From Promerops cafer (Eukaryota > Chordata > Aves > Passeriformes > Nectariniidae): a DNA stretch of 64,000 nucleotides. The stretch is from assembly GCA_013398275.1 (NCBI GenBank), contig VZSE01006228.1, positions 372,001 through 436,000 of the forward strand, read 5' to 3'. Both the position numbers and the translations under genes were made by a program. The notes under the pieces are model-generated. The model searched no databases. It was not told where the DNA came from and was given only the letters and a program-made list of their open reading frames with translations. Below, one piece after another: positions 41,801 to 47,040 of the stretch (position 1 is the first letter of the stretch; each line of letters begins with the position of its first letter).

Positions 41801-44269
41801 GTTCACTGGGCTTTGAGGGACAGAAGTTTGAGCTCAGAAAACTGGCAAGACAGTAAATTAAAAGGTGTGCTTTAGGTGCTTAGGGAAGCACTGTAGGCTA
41901 GTAAATACCCGTGGGCCTGTCCCACCACTTGCGGAATCCTCCCTGTGCAGCAGCAACAGCTGCTCTGTAATAGGGTAAGATTGACTCGTGGACAAAAGCT
42001 GGGAACATTGAGGTTGTGCTCATAAGCTGCACAGACACCTGCAGGTGGGAGGCACTTGTGAAGGAAGAGGAAAATGCAGTCCAGCCTGAGCCCTCCAGAA
42101 AAATAAGAAGAGTGATTCAAGTACTCGCTAATCAACAGAAATGCATTCATGAGTTCTTAGAAAATTTCAACGTAAGCTCACTTGAGAGCAGTTGTTAGTG
42201 GTTTTTTTTTTATCTACATAAAAAAGGAAGCAATAGCACAAACAGTTATGATAAATGCAGGCAAATGAGATTTACCTACATCTGGACACGTTAATAGTTT
42301 CACATTACTATAAAACTACAAACACCAAGCAGGTAAGTCTACTCACTTGTTCATTACATTTGGATATCAATGCTTTATAAATACCTCAGCTTCTGAGAGA
42401 GAACAAACTTGCATTTCCAACTCCAGTTTGCCACTTTCTAACGTGTTTAGGGTGAATACATTATTGTTTTACTCAATCCAGTATCATCTGCAGTATCTAG
42501 AAAGTTTTCCAAGTTCTCGCTGAATATTCTACATTATCTCTGTATTTGCAGTTGCCCAAAAAAATAGTGCATGGCCATAAATATTAAGAATTTTTAAATT
42601 ATTTCTATATAGATGACATATTTCACTTTGACACTTTAATCAGCACAGGAGGAAACTTTTGCCAGTTCTCAATGAATGGCATTTGGAAAATAAGAACTTA
42701 ATTCAGAAGAATAAGTAACTAAAAACACTAACTTGTGCTCAACCCCGGTCACTAAGTGGCTGTGTATCTCTAATAATTTTGTTGTATTAGAGCCTAAAAA
42801 GCTCAGGGCAACAACATTAGGTTTTGAATAGGATATCACTATTTCCCACTACTAGTATCTAATTTCTAAGCCTGAAAAGAGCTGAGCTGTTTTGACCATC
42901 CAACTGCAGTGGCTTTTATGGCACAACCTTAACCTCCCCAGAAGACAATGAAGCAAGCGACTAACCCCAACCTTTATTTAAGGGGACATATTATCAGAAA
43001 AGTTGCCAAAAAAGCTTCTGCATGGAAACTACCACAAACCTTTGCATAAATTTTCATATTTTTCTTATAACAATCTGACAAACTTAGAAACATAATTCAC
43101 CTCCCGCTATGTCAGAAAGTATGACCATTGTGTAGCCACAATGATGTGGGTGGATTAATCATTTGAAACAGTAGCCAGATTACAAAGATATCATTAAATT
43201 TGGATAGGCAACTTTATACTTCAATGTACTGAAAGAGGACTACTTATGTGCACATATGTAGTGAAGCCTGCTGCAGTTCCACTAAAGCTGCCTTCCAAGA
43301 ACACCACAATTCCTTCACCTTGATAATGATTTTAGCGTCATAATGATTACTCCAGGCAGTTTGGAAGGTCTTATTTTCACATCTCTATAGGGAGGATAAT
43401 TATAATACAGCAGTGTGGCTAAAACTGGAAAGTGACCTACCTGCTAACAATGGCTTTGGCTGCTGGGGCTTCTGAACAAGGGCCAAAGTGCCTCCCAGCA
43501 GTACTTGGAGACAAACTTTCAACCCACGGTAGCTCAAATTCAGAGAAAGGCAAGTTTTTACACTTCCTCTGTCCTTTTGGCTCTTGAACTCTTTTTAGCT
43601 TTTCCAGCCATATTTTCCTATTTTAACCTAGCCTTGTCTTCCCTGGTGTCCCCCCTACAGCAAACAGCTAAAACCACATGATGGAAGACGAGACTACCAT
43701 TGACACCACAAAAAAAAATTTGAAAGACTCAACGCTGAGGACCGTCAAAAGAGTAAAATAAATTAAGAGTTACGAATCCCTCTTTGAGGCAGGTCGCTGT
43801 CTATATGCCGGTGCTACGCTCCTGCCCGAGGCTGACTCCCGAAGCGGAGCCTTCCCGTAGCACTGCTGCCGCAGGCATCCCGAGGAGCCCGTGCTACCGA
43901 AGGCAGTCAACCTCTTCCAACACCGCCGACAGGCTTCTAAGGTCCCGCCACGGGCTCGCCTCCCATCTCCCGAAGCCTGGAGACGGGCGAAACACCTGCG
44001 CCAGCCGCACCGCTCCCCACGCTCCCGTCGGCGAGGTGAGAGCCAGGTCCGCCCGCCCGGCCCCGCAGCGCCCCGGCCCTTACCAGGGAGAGCACTTTGT
44101 AGGTGTTGGGATCCTTGCTCTTGGCGCCCGGAGGCTTCTCCGGCTCCTCGGCCACTTCCATGGCCGGCAGCATGGGCACAGCCGCAGCCTGCAGCCCGCC
44201 ATCAGCCGCCCCTACCCCGTCCAGGTGGCCCTCGCGGCCCTTCCCCGCTTGCTGCCCGTTCCCCTGCAT
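1..44269 (-). CDS. ENPP1: ENPP1, ectonucleotide pyrophosphatase/phosphodiesterase 1 (exons 1-18, 3' end outside window)
   Basis: Type II membrane enzyme that hydrolyses extracellular ATP to AMP and pyrophosphate (mineralisation inhibitor) and also cleaves cyclic GMP-AMP. Eighteen exons with GT-AG boundaries join without a phase error to 1716 nt, 572 codons. Order: cytoplasmic tail 1-57, transmembrane helix about 58-80, somatomedin-B domains about 88-126 and 127-170 (eight cysteines each), phosphodiesterase domain from about 187 to the window edge. Zinc ligands and nucleophile are all present: D200, T238, D358, H362, D405, H406, H517, each 18 residues below human D218, T256, D376, H380, D423, H424, H535. 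Nucleotide-pocket residues N259, L272, K277, W304, D308, Y322 and Y353 are also kept. Human ENPP1 has 925 residues in 25 exons, so about seven exons (rest of the catalytic domain, nuclease-like domain with its calcium site) lie to the left. ENPP3 was excluded because the tail motif KDPNTYKVLSL and the somatomedin sequences match ENPP1. Confidence 0.98.
48..883 (-). other. ENPP1: ENPP1 intron 17
   Basis: AT-rich intronic sequence. I see no exon, repeat family or RNA gene in it. Confidence 0.9.
884..971 (-). CDS. ENPP1: ENPP1 exon 17
   Basis: Residues 528-556 plus one base. AIFIGFGPGFKFGTQVDPFE, then NIEVYNLMC, the conserved end of the phosphodiesterase core. Confidence 0.97.
972..2951 (-). 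other. ENPP1: ENPP1 intron 16
   Basis: Apart from the A-rich tract at 2807-2875 I see nothing recognisable. The plus/minus open frames around 2407-3059 come from this low-complexity run. Confidence 0.9.
2807..2875. repeat. Long A-rich tract
   Basis: About 55 bases almost purely A with a single T, then (CAAA) units. On the transcribed strand of ENPP1 it is a poly-T run 76 bases downstream of the exon 16 donor. No retrotransposon body is visible next to it. Confidence 0.95.
2952..3021 (-). CDS. ENPP1: ENPP1 exon 16: last zinc-binding His
   Basis: Residues 504-527. CKGGFHGSDNRFPSMQ contains H517, equivalent to the zinc ligand human H535. Confidence 0.98.
3022..4031 (-). other. ENPP1: ENPP1 intron 15
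   Basis: Unique AT-rich sequence; nothing further recognised. Confidence 0.9.
4032..4159 (-). CDS. ENPP1: ENPP1 exon 15
   Basis: Residues 462-503 plus two bases. CIKPNQPFKAYMKQLLPKRF, then DRIEPLHFYLDSQWQLA, matching the human [20 protein letters not shown] segment of the phosphodiesterase domain. Confidence 0.97.
5134..5290 (-). mobile_element. CR1 LINE, short 3' fragment (intron 14)
   Basis: The minus strand carries a truncated CR1 end; on the plus strand it begins AGAATCAATTAGGTTGGAAA and continues AAGACCTCTGAGATC, then GCCTCCCCTGGTGCAG, all typical of CR1 read in reverse. Strongly diverged and internally deleted. Confidence 0.8.
5402..5433 (-). CDS. ENPP1: ENPP1 exon 14: 32-nt microexon
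   Basis: Residues 451-461, FNYEGIVRNLT, aligning with human FNYEGIARNLS. N459-L-T corresponds to the human N477 glycosylation site. Found by homology and by phase: it takes the single base from exon 13 and ends in phase 0. Too short for ORF calling. Confidence 0.95.
7047..7178 (-). CDS. ENPP1: ENPP1 exon 13
   Basis: Residues 407-450 plus one base. GMEVGSCRKTAYLNSYLD, then GPAARLRPNNVPDEYFS. An earlier GT in the same sequence (after GATGA) would break the frame; the donor T|GTATGT restores the conserved FNYEG across the junction. Confidence 0.96.
8339..8447 (-). CDS. ENPP1: ENPP1 exon 12: D-H zinc site
   Basis: Residues 371-406 plus one base. Ends LNIIFISDH; D405 and H406 are zinc ligands equivalent to human D423 and H424. 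Confidence 0.98.
10134..10206 (-). CDS. ENPP1: ENPP1 exon 11: D-x3-H zinc site
   Basis: Residues 346-370. RPHFYTLYLEEPDSSGHK carries zinc ligands D358 and H362 (human D376, H380) and pocket residue Y353. Ends with Gly where human has Glu; the donor is read as GGA|GTAAGT. Confidence 0.96.
10495..10560 (-). CDS. ENPP1: ENPP1 exon 10
   Basis: Residues 324-345 plus two bases: SIPFEERVVTVLRWLQLPED, part of the phosphodiesterase core, aligned with human SVPFEERILAVLQWLQLP. Confidence 0.97.
11725..11834 (-). CDS. ENPP1: ENPP1 exon 9: adenine pocket
   Basis: Residues 288-323 plus two bases. Contains YQGLKAGTFFWPGSDVAVNG; W304, D308 and Y322 match human W322, D326 and Y340. Two glycosylation sequons, N312-G-T and N323-G-S (completed in exon 10). 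Confidence 0.98.
12957..13076 (-). CDS. ENPP1: ENPP1 exon 8: nucleotide pocket
   Basis: Residues 248-287, phase 0 at both ends. Starts GLYPESHGIIDNKMYDP; N259 and K277 correspond to nucleotide-contacting human N277 and K295. The N267-A-S glycosylation site matches human N285. Confidence 0.98.
14377..14456 (-). CDS. ENPP1: ENPP1 exon 7: catalytic threonine
   Basis: Residues 221-247. Contains MRPVYPSKTFPNHYSIVT; T238 (in KTFPN) is the nucleophile equivalent to human T256. The residue two before it is Ser, where human has Thr. Of two tandem AGs at the acceptor, only the upstream one keeps frame with exon 6. Confidence 0.98.
14457..17959 (-). other. ENPP1: ENPP1 intron 6
   Basis: 3.5 kb of AT-rich DNA with a T/G-rich low-complexity patch at about 15551-15621. 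Nothing else recognised. Confidence 0.88.
17960..18057 (-). CDS. ENPP1: ENPP1 exon 6: first metal-binding Asp
   Basis: Residues 188-220 plus one base. Contains LLFSLDGFRAEYL; D200 is the zinc ligand equivalent to human D218. Ends GGLLPVISKL at donor C|GTGAGT. Confidence 0.98.
18058..23041 (-). other. ENPP1: ENPP1 intron 5
   Basis: 5.0 kb. Contains a 12-N gap, an (AT)n patch near 18571-18590, an A-rich patch near 19868-19890 and a two-copy 12-mer TGTCCCATAACA at 22191-22214. No exon or transposon recognised. Confidence 0.88.
18909..18956. other. Assembly gap with duplicated flanks
   Basis: ATTTCTCTCCAACTGTAA stands immediately before (18909-18926) and immediately after (18939-18956) a run of 12 Ns. 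The gap is most likely an unmerged overlap between two contigs. Confidence 0.9.
23042..23102 (-). CDS. ENPP1: ENPP1 exon 5: linker to catalytic domain
   Basis: Residues 168-187 plus two bases; contains SWVEEECENITEPQCP, the linker between the second somatomedin-B domain and the phosphodiesterase core. It carries a possible N-glycosylation site, NIT. Confidence 0.96.
23272..23397 (-). CDS. ENPP1: ENPP1 exon 4: somatomedin-B domain 2
   Basis: Residues 126-167 plus one base. Begins AHIWTCNKFRCGEK and ends INYQAVCK, again with eight cysteines. Only 169 bp separate it from exon 5. Confidence 0.98.
23398..26196 (-). other. ENPP1: ENPP1 intron 3
   Basis: Contains the CR1 copy at 24004-24632, a (CA)n run at 23541-23552 and an 18-base A run near 24979. 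The part from 25400 to 26100 is more GC-rich than the other introns but shows no recognisable gene or repeat. Confidence 0.88.
24004..24632 (+). mobile_element. CR1 LINE, 3' fragment (intron 3)
   Basis: Contains the C-terminal end of the CR1 reverse-transcriptase ORF in an open frame (QRRAMRMVKGLEGKPYEEQL, then LGLFSLEKRRLR) followed by the CR1 3' end: GAGTTGGACCTCACAATCC, GGTCCCTTCCAACTCAG and the tail ATTCTGTG ATTCTATG. The open frame is a retrotransposon remnant, not a host gene. Confidence 0.93.
26197..26313 (-). CDS. ENPP1: ENPP1 exon 3: somatomedin-B domain 1
   Basis: Residues 87-125 plus one base. Eight cysteines in the somatomedin-B order (C-x3-C-x7-C-x1-C-x3-C-x5-CC-x6-C), with the stretch CKGRCFERTFG as in mammals. 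This domain mediates dimer and protein contacts in ENPP proteins. The exon is symmetrical in phase (1-1) with exon 4, as is usual for shuffled extracellular modules. Confidence 0.98.
26314..27733 (-). other. ENPP1: ENPP1 intron 2
   Basis: A-rich run near 27174-27190 and T-rich patches near 27323; nothing else recognised. Confidence 0.88.
27734..27806 (-). CDS. ENPP1: ENPP1 exon 2: transmembrane segment
   Basis: Encodes residues 63-86 plus one base. The peptide VLCVCMLTTILGCIFGLKPS completes the single hydrophobic signal-anchor begun at the end of exon 1. Acceptor CACAG, donor G|GTAAAT. Confidence 0.97.
30967..31128 (+). mobile_element. CR1 LINE, 3' fragment (intron 1)
   Basis: Matches the classical CR1 3' end: CCAGAGAAGTTGTGGATGCC, GTGTCCCTGTCCATGGCAGG, AAGGTCCCTTCCAACCC and the terminal ATTCTGTG repeats. 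Severely 5'-truncated. Confidence 0.93.
34562..34650 (-). mobile_element. Possible old CR1 fragment (intron 1)
   Basis: The plus strand reads GAATCATTTAGGCTGGAAAA GACCTTTAAGATC, the reverse of a CR1 3' end, then loses similarity within about 90 bases. Short and diverged, so the call is tentative. Confidence 0.5.
36221..36307. repeat. Direct repeat around a single N
   Basis: TGGTGTCCCCAGATCCACTG followed by TGCT occurs at 36221-36244, directly before an N (36245), and again at 36284-36307. The 38 bases between the N and the second copy are unique. Either a short tandem duplication or a scaffolding artefact. Confidence 0.85.
38888..39070 (+). mobile_element. CR1 LINE, reverse-transcriptase fragment left of LTR
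   Basis: Reads as CR1 ORF2 (motifs GATAGCCAATGTGGTTTCAC and GGCCAATTGTGTCTGACAAA). Its last 140 bases occur again, about 95 percent identical apart from two small gaps, at 39671-39801. It stops abruptly at the primer binding site of the reverse-strand LTR element. Confidence 0.88.
39071..39665 (-). mobile_element. Endogenous retrovirus LTR with primer binding site (internal part lost)
   Basis: On the minus strand an LTR of about 544 bp runs from 39665 (TGTTGGAACC) to 39122 (ACTCTAACA), with near-inverted ends TGTTGGA/TCTAACA. It carries an AATAAA polyadenylation signal (39178-39183) and an AT-rich TATA-like stretch (39452-39467). Thirty-four bases beyond its 3' end lies TGGTGCCCCGTGTGAGG (39071-39087), complementary to the 3' end of elongator tRNA-Met including CCA, as expected of a retroviral primer binding site. 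Everything after that site (gag, pol, env, second LTR) is missing, and CR1 sequence follows directly. No coding capacity remains. The 34-base spacing is longer than usual, so the exact LTR 3' end is uncertain. Confidence 0.75.
39666..40285 (+). mobile_element. CR1 LINE, reverse-transcriptase fragment right of LTR
   Basis: Continues CR1 ORF2 through AAAGCATTTGGCATGTTCTG, GGCATTGGCTGGATGG-like and TTTGCCAATGACACCAAGCT segments to GAGAAGCTCAACGTGACCC. The frame is broken by stops. It ends internally where a second, different CR1 begins. Confidence 0.9.
40290..41156 (+). mobile_element. CR1 LINE, second copy with 3' end
   Basis: Starts in the reverse-transcriptase region (GCAGATGACACAAAACTGAG), re-covering the part of CR1 that the upstream fragment had already reached, and runs to a CR1 3' end with GTGTCCCTGCCCATGACAGA, CAGACCCAAACCATTCTATG. 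It has several stops and deletions. Confidence 0.92.
44084..44269 (-). CDS. ENPP1: ENPP1 exon 1: start codon and cytoplasmic tail
   Basis: Encodes residues 1-62. The start codon has A at -3 (context ACCATGC). The C-terminal half of the tail (EEPEK, then KDPNTYKVLSL) matches mammalian ENPP1, while the first 30 residues are Gly/Ala-rich and diverged. The reading frame stays open far upstream of this ATG, but that is a GC-rich CpG island; this ATG was chosen because the resulting tail length is close to the human one (18 residues shorter overall) and because of its context. Ends in phase 0 at a CTG|GTAAGG donor. Confidence 0.93.
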
Positions 44270-44304
44270 GGTCCCCGCGGCTCTGCCCTCCGCCCGCCGG
44301 ACAC

Positions 44305-44318
44305 GGCTATTAATAGCC
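44305..44318. promoter_or_regulatory. Palindromic MEF2-type / TATA-like site upstream of ENPP1 ATG
   Basis: GGCTATTAATAGCC is a perfect 14-bp palindrome. Its core CTATTAATAG fits the MEF2 consensus CTA(A/T)4TAG exactly and is an isolated AT-rich decamer inside GC-rich DNA, 38 nt upstream of the ENPP1 start codon. It could instead serve as a TATA-like element, which would place transcription start only about ten bases before the ATG. Function is inferred. Confidence 0.5.
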
Positions 44319-45002
44319 CGGCGGCCCGGTCCCGCCCCGCCCGGAACGCGGACACCGGCGGCCCCTGCTCCCCGCCGGCAGCGGCGCGAAGGAGGGAGCG
44401 GGATGTTCCCGTCCTTCGCTGCCCGCCTGCCGCCCGCCTGCCGCCCGAGGAGGGCCGTCACCCTGGCTCGGCCGCCCCCCGCTTTCCGACCCCTCCCTGC
44501 AGGTGAAGGCGGGCCGCGGTCGCCCCTCCCTGCGGGCAGGGAGGCGGTGCGGGGCCGGAGGACACCGCGCTGCTCCGAAATAGCGCCCGGGGGAGGGCGC
44601 CGGGCCGTGTTTACGAGGGAGTGCGGAGAAAGTTTCCGCTGCCCGATCCGCGGGCGGAGGCCGTGGCGCGGCTTTCCCCGAAGCCGCCCGGCGGCGGTGG
44701 CACAGGTGTGCGCGGGGGCGGGGGTCCCGGTCCCACTCCCGGTGCTGCCAAAGGCACGCAGCCAGCCCCCGCTCCGCGTTTGCACCCAGGGCACTGCCGG
44801 CTGCCGGTCTCCTTCGCAAGGTGCTTCCCTCCGTCCCTGCCTGCAGTTCTTCGCCCCTTCCCGAGGAGGTTTTCCCCTCCCGTCCATAAGTGCCTGCAGG
44901 ATGCCCACGGAAGCCCCCCACGCGGGGCATCAGGCCAGCCGAGTGCCCGCAGCAGGCAGCTTCATCGCCCGCCCAAGGGACACTGCGACTCCTTTGGGGT
45001 GA

Positions 45003-45390
45003 TTTGGTCTTTTCAGCCAGGAGAAGAGGGGACTGAGGGGAGACCTCATCCCACCTTACAACTTCCTTGTAAGGGGAAGAGGAGGGACAGACACTGATCT
45101 CTGTGGTGACCAGCGACAATACTCAAGGGAATGGCCTGAAGTTGTGTCAGGGGATGTTTAGGTTAGATATCAGGAAAAGGCTCTTCACCCAGAGGGTGGT
45201 TGGGCACTCGGACAGGCTCCCCAGGGAAGTGATCACAGCGCCAAGCCTGCCAGAGCTCAAGAAGCACTTGGACAATGCCCTCAGGTACAGGGTGTGACTG
45301 TTGGGGATGGTCCTGTGCCGGGTCAGGAGTTGGACTTGATAATCCTTGTTTGGGTTTCCTTCCAACTCAGCGTATTCTCTGGTTCTGTGA
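45003..45390 (+). mobile_element. CR1 LINE, 3' fragment at the edge of the ENPP1 promoter
   Basis: Reads as the 3' part of a CR1 retrotransposon: TTCAGCCAGGAGAAGAGG at the left, then the CTCTTCACCCAGAGGGTGG motif, GAGTTGGACTTGATAATCC, and the terminal TTCCTTCCAACTCAG followed by a degenerate ATTCTCTG/GTTCTGTG tail. 5'-truncated like most CR1 copies. It starts just where the CpG island stops, about 730 bp upstream of the ENPP1 start codon. Confidence 0.9.
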
Positions 45391-46991
45391 CTTTGGGCTC
45401 ACTGCTCCCAAGCCAGGCCCTGCTCAGAGGGCTGGCATTGTTGGGGTGAAATCCATGTTTGGTGCCCTTCAGGGCCTTTTATTGGGACTGGCACCATCTG
45501 GCTCTAAGGTGTCACTTCCCACTCACTCCCACTAAATTCAGCCCTGCTTGTTTGGCAAGAGAGAGGTGTTTGTACACACCCTGACTGTCCTTGGAGAAAA
45601 GCAGTTCATCCCACGTGTGTAGGTACAGTCCTGACTGCAGGACTGGCTCCAGATGTGGGTCATTCCTCCTTTCTGAAATAGATCTGTGAGTGTTGAGTGG
45701 CATCAAGACTTGCAAAGTATACCTAAGCTTAAAATTGCTAAAAGTATCTCATTCTCCATAATTTGTTAAGTTTTTATACTATATACACTTACATATGTTG
45801 ACATTAGGCTTATTCTTTCCGTTCTAATGGGATGGTGGGTTTGATTTCCTAGGGCTTCAGGAGTCTGTGTCAGATTTATTTTAACTGTCAGTGTACTCAG
45901 AAAGGAGTGGCCCTTGAATAGTTTCTGACAAAAATCAATGTTTTCTAAAAAATAGCTACAGTATAATGAAAATTTCCTTTGGAAGTGATCTTGATCCCTG
46001 TTGAAATGTTGTTGCTCTGCTTTCTATTTCAGTTGCAAAAACAAGCTGTCAGTACAACTTCTCTCTAAAAATATTTGCAAAGATGCAGCATGTGCATTAC
46101 TGCTGATCTGTAGTGCTGCTGCAGCTCACAGCATGCTGAGGGTCACTGCAGGGCTGCTTCCATGTGCCAGTTGTCATCTAATGAGGTTCCACAGGTGCAC
46201 TCTTGAGAATTTCTACACTGATGTTTCACTTGGTCGCAAAGGAAAGAGAAAGGCAACAGAAACTGTGAGAACTAAGCCCTTGGGCCTACATTAAAAATCT
46301 CCTTTATTCCATTAAGGTGGCTTTTCAAACACCTGCCCAGCTGAGCAGCCGACTTATTATATGTTCAAGGATTTTGGCATGTGAAAGTTGCAAATTGAAT
46401 ACTGGTTGCCAAATTGTTTAGGTTTTGGTTTTTTTCAGTGAATGTGGCTTTAATAATTAGCACAAGTGGCAGTAGGACCCTCACTTTTTTTTTTTTTTCA
46501 TAAAAATGAAAAGATATTGCATAAATCATGTGTTTAAGTTCAAATCTTTTCTCTTTCCATTTCCAGTCATACTAGCAGGAAAGTAAATGCTTTCTCTCTA
46601 CAAGCAAAAAAAAGAGAAATAAAAAGTTTACATGGTCTTTTTTACAATTAAAATTTCATTTTTCATTAACTTGTTTTTGTATGTAGAAAGATATCTTTTG
46701 ATTAATTTTATGTCAAATAGAAATCTTTCTTGTCCTAAGTGTCACCCACTCAAAAATTTGAATAGCACATATCATATAATGATGATTCAATGACAATTAT
46801 GTATAACTACATTGCAGACAAAAATGTATCTCTTTTTTCCATAGAAAGAAAGCATATTCTGCAGCTGGAGCTGACTTCTGAATTGTCCATCATTAACCAT
46901 TAACTATTCATTAACACTTACTCTTCTGTGTACAAATATTCACAAAACAGCATAAATTTTATAATTTCTTTCTGTGAAATGTATCTGAATA

Positions 46992-47040
46992 AATCTATTA
47001 TCTATCTCAATCTAATCTATAATCTAATCTAAATCTATCT
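46992..47040. repeat. TCTA/AATC-rich simple repeat
   Basis: Degenerate repetition of ATCTA and ATCTAA words over about 50 bases. Confidence 0.85.

Larger units (their letters stand above)
27807..44083 (-). other. ENPP1: ENPP1 intron 1 (16.3 kb)
   Basis: Long first intron, the usual site of regulatory elements in ENPP-type genes, though none can be identified from one sequence. Besides the CR1 and LTR elements listed separately it holds a (TTA)n run at 29708-29742, a single-N assembly join at 36245, and A-rich patches (32827-32840, 38559-38580, 41233-41262). The remainder is unique DNA without recognised exons. Confidence 0.88.
43790..44995. promoter_or_regulatory. ENPP1: CpG island spanning ENPP1 exon 1 and promoter
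   Basis: The only strongly GC- and CpG-rich stretch in the window, with sharp edges into AT-rich DNA on the left and a CR1 fragment on the right. It contains GC-box-like runs (for example CCCGCCCC near 44331). Long open frames on both strands here are a by-product of few AT-rich stop codons. It is the likely promoter of ENPP1 on the minus strand; the transcription start cannot be placed from sequence alone. Confidence 0.88.

Noticed and set aside
44270..44908. In-frame N-terminal extension of ENPP1 upstream of the chosen ATG
   Set aside because: The frame is open, but the extension is low-complexity, has no ENPP1 similarity, would make the tail far longer than in mammals, and probably lies upstream of the transcription start.
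43784..45119. Several long overlapping open frames on both strands (up to 323 codons) in the CpG island
   Set aside because: GC-rich composition removes stop codons in all frames. Only exon 1 of ENPP1 in one minus-strand frame is supported by homology and a splice site.
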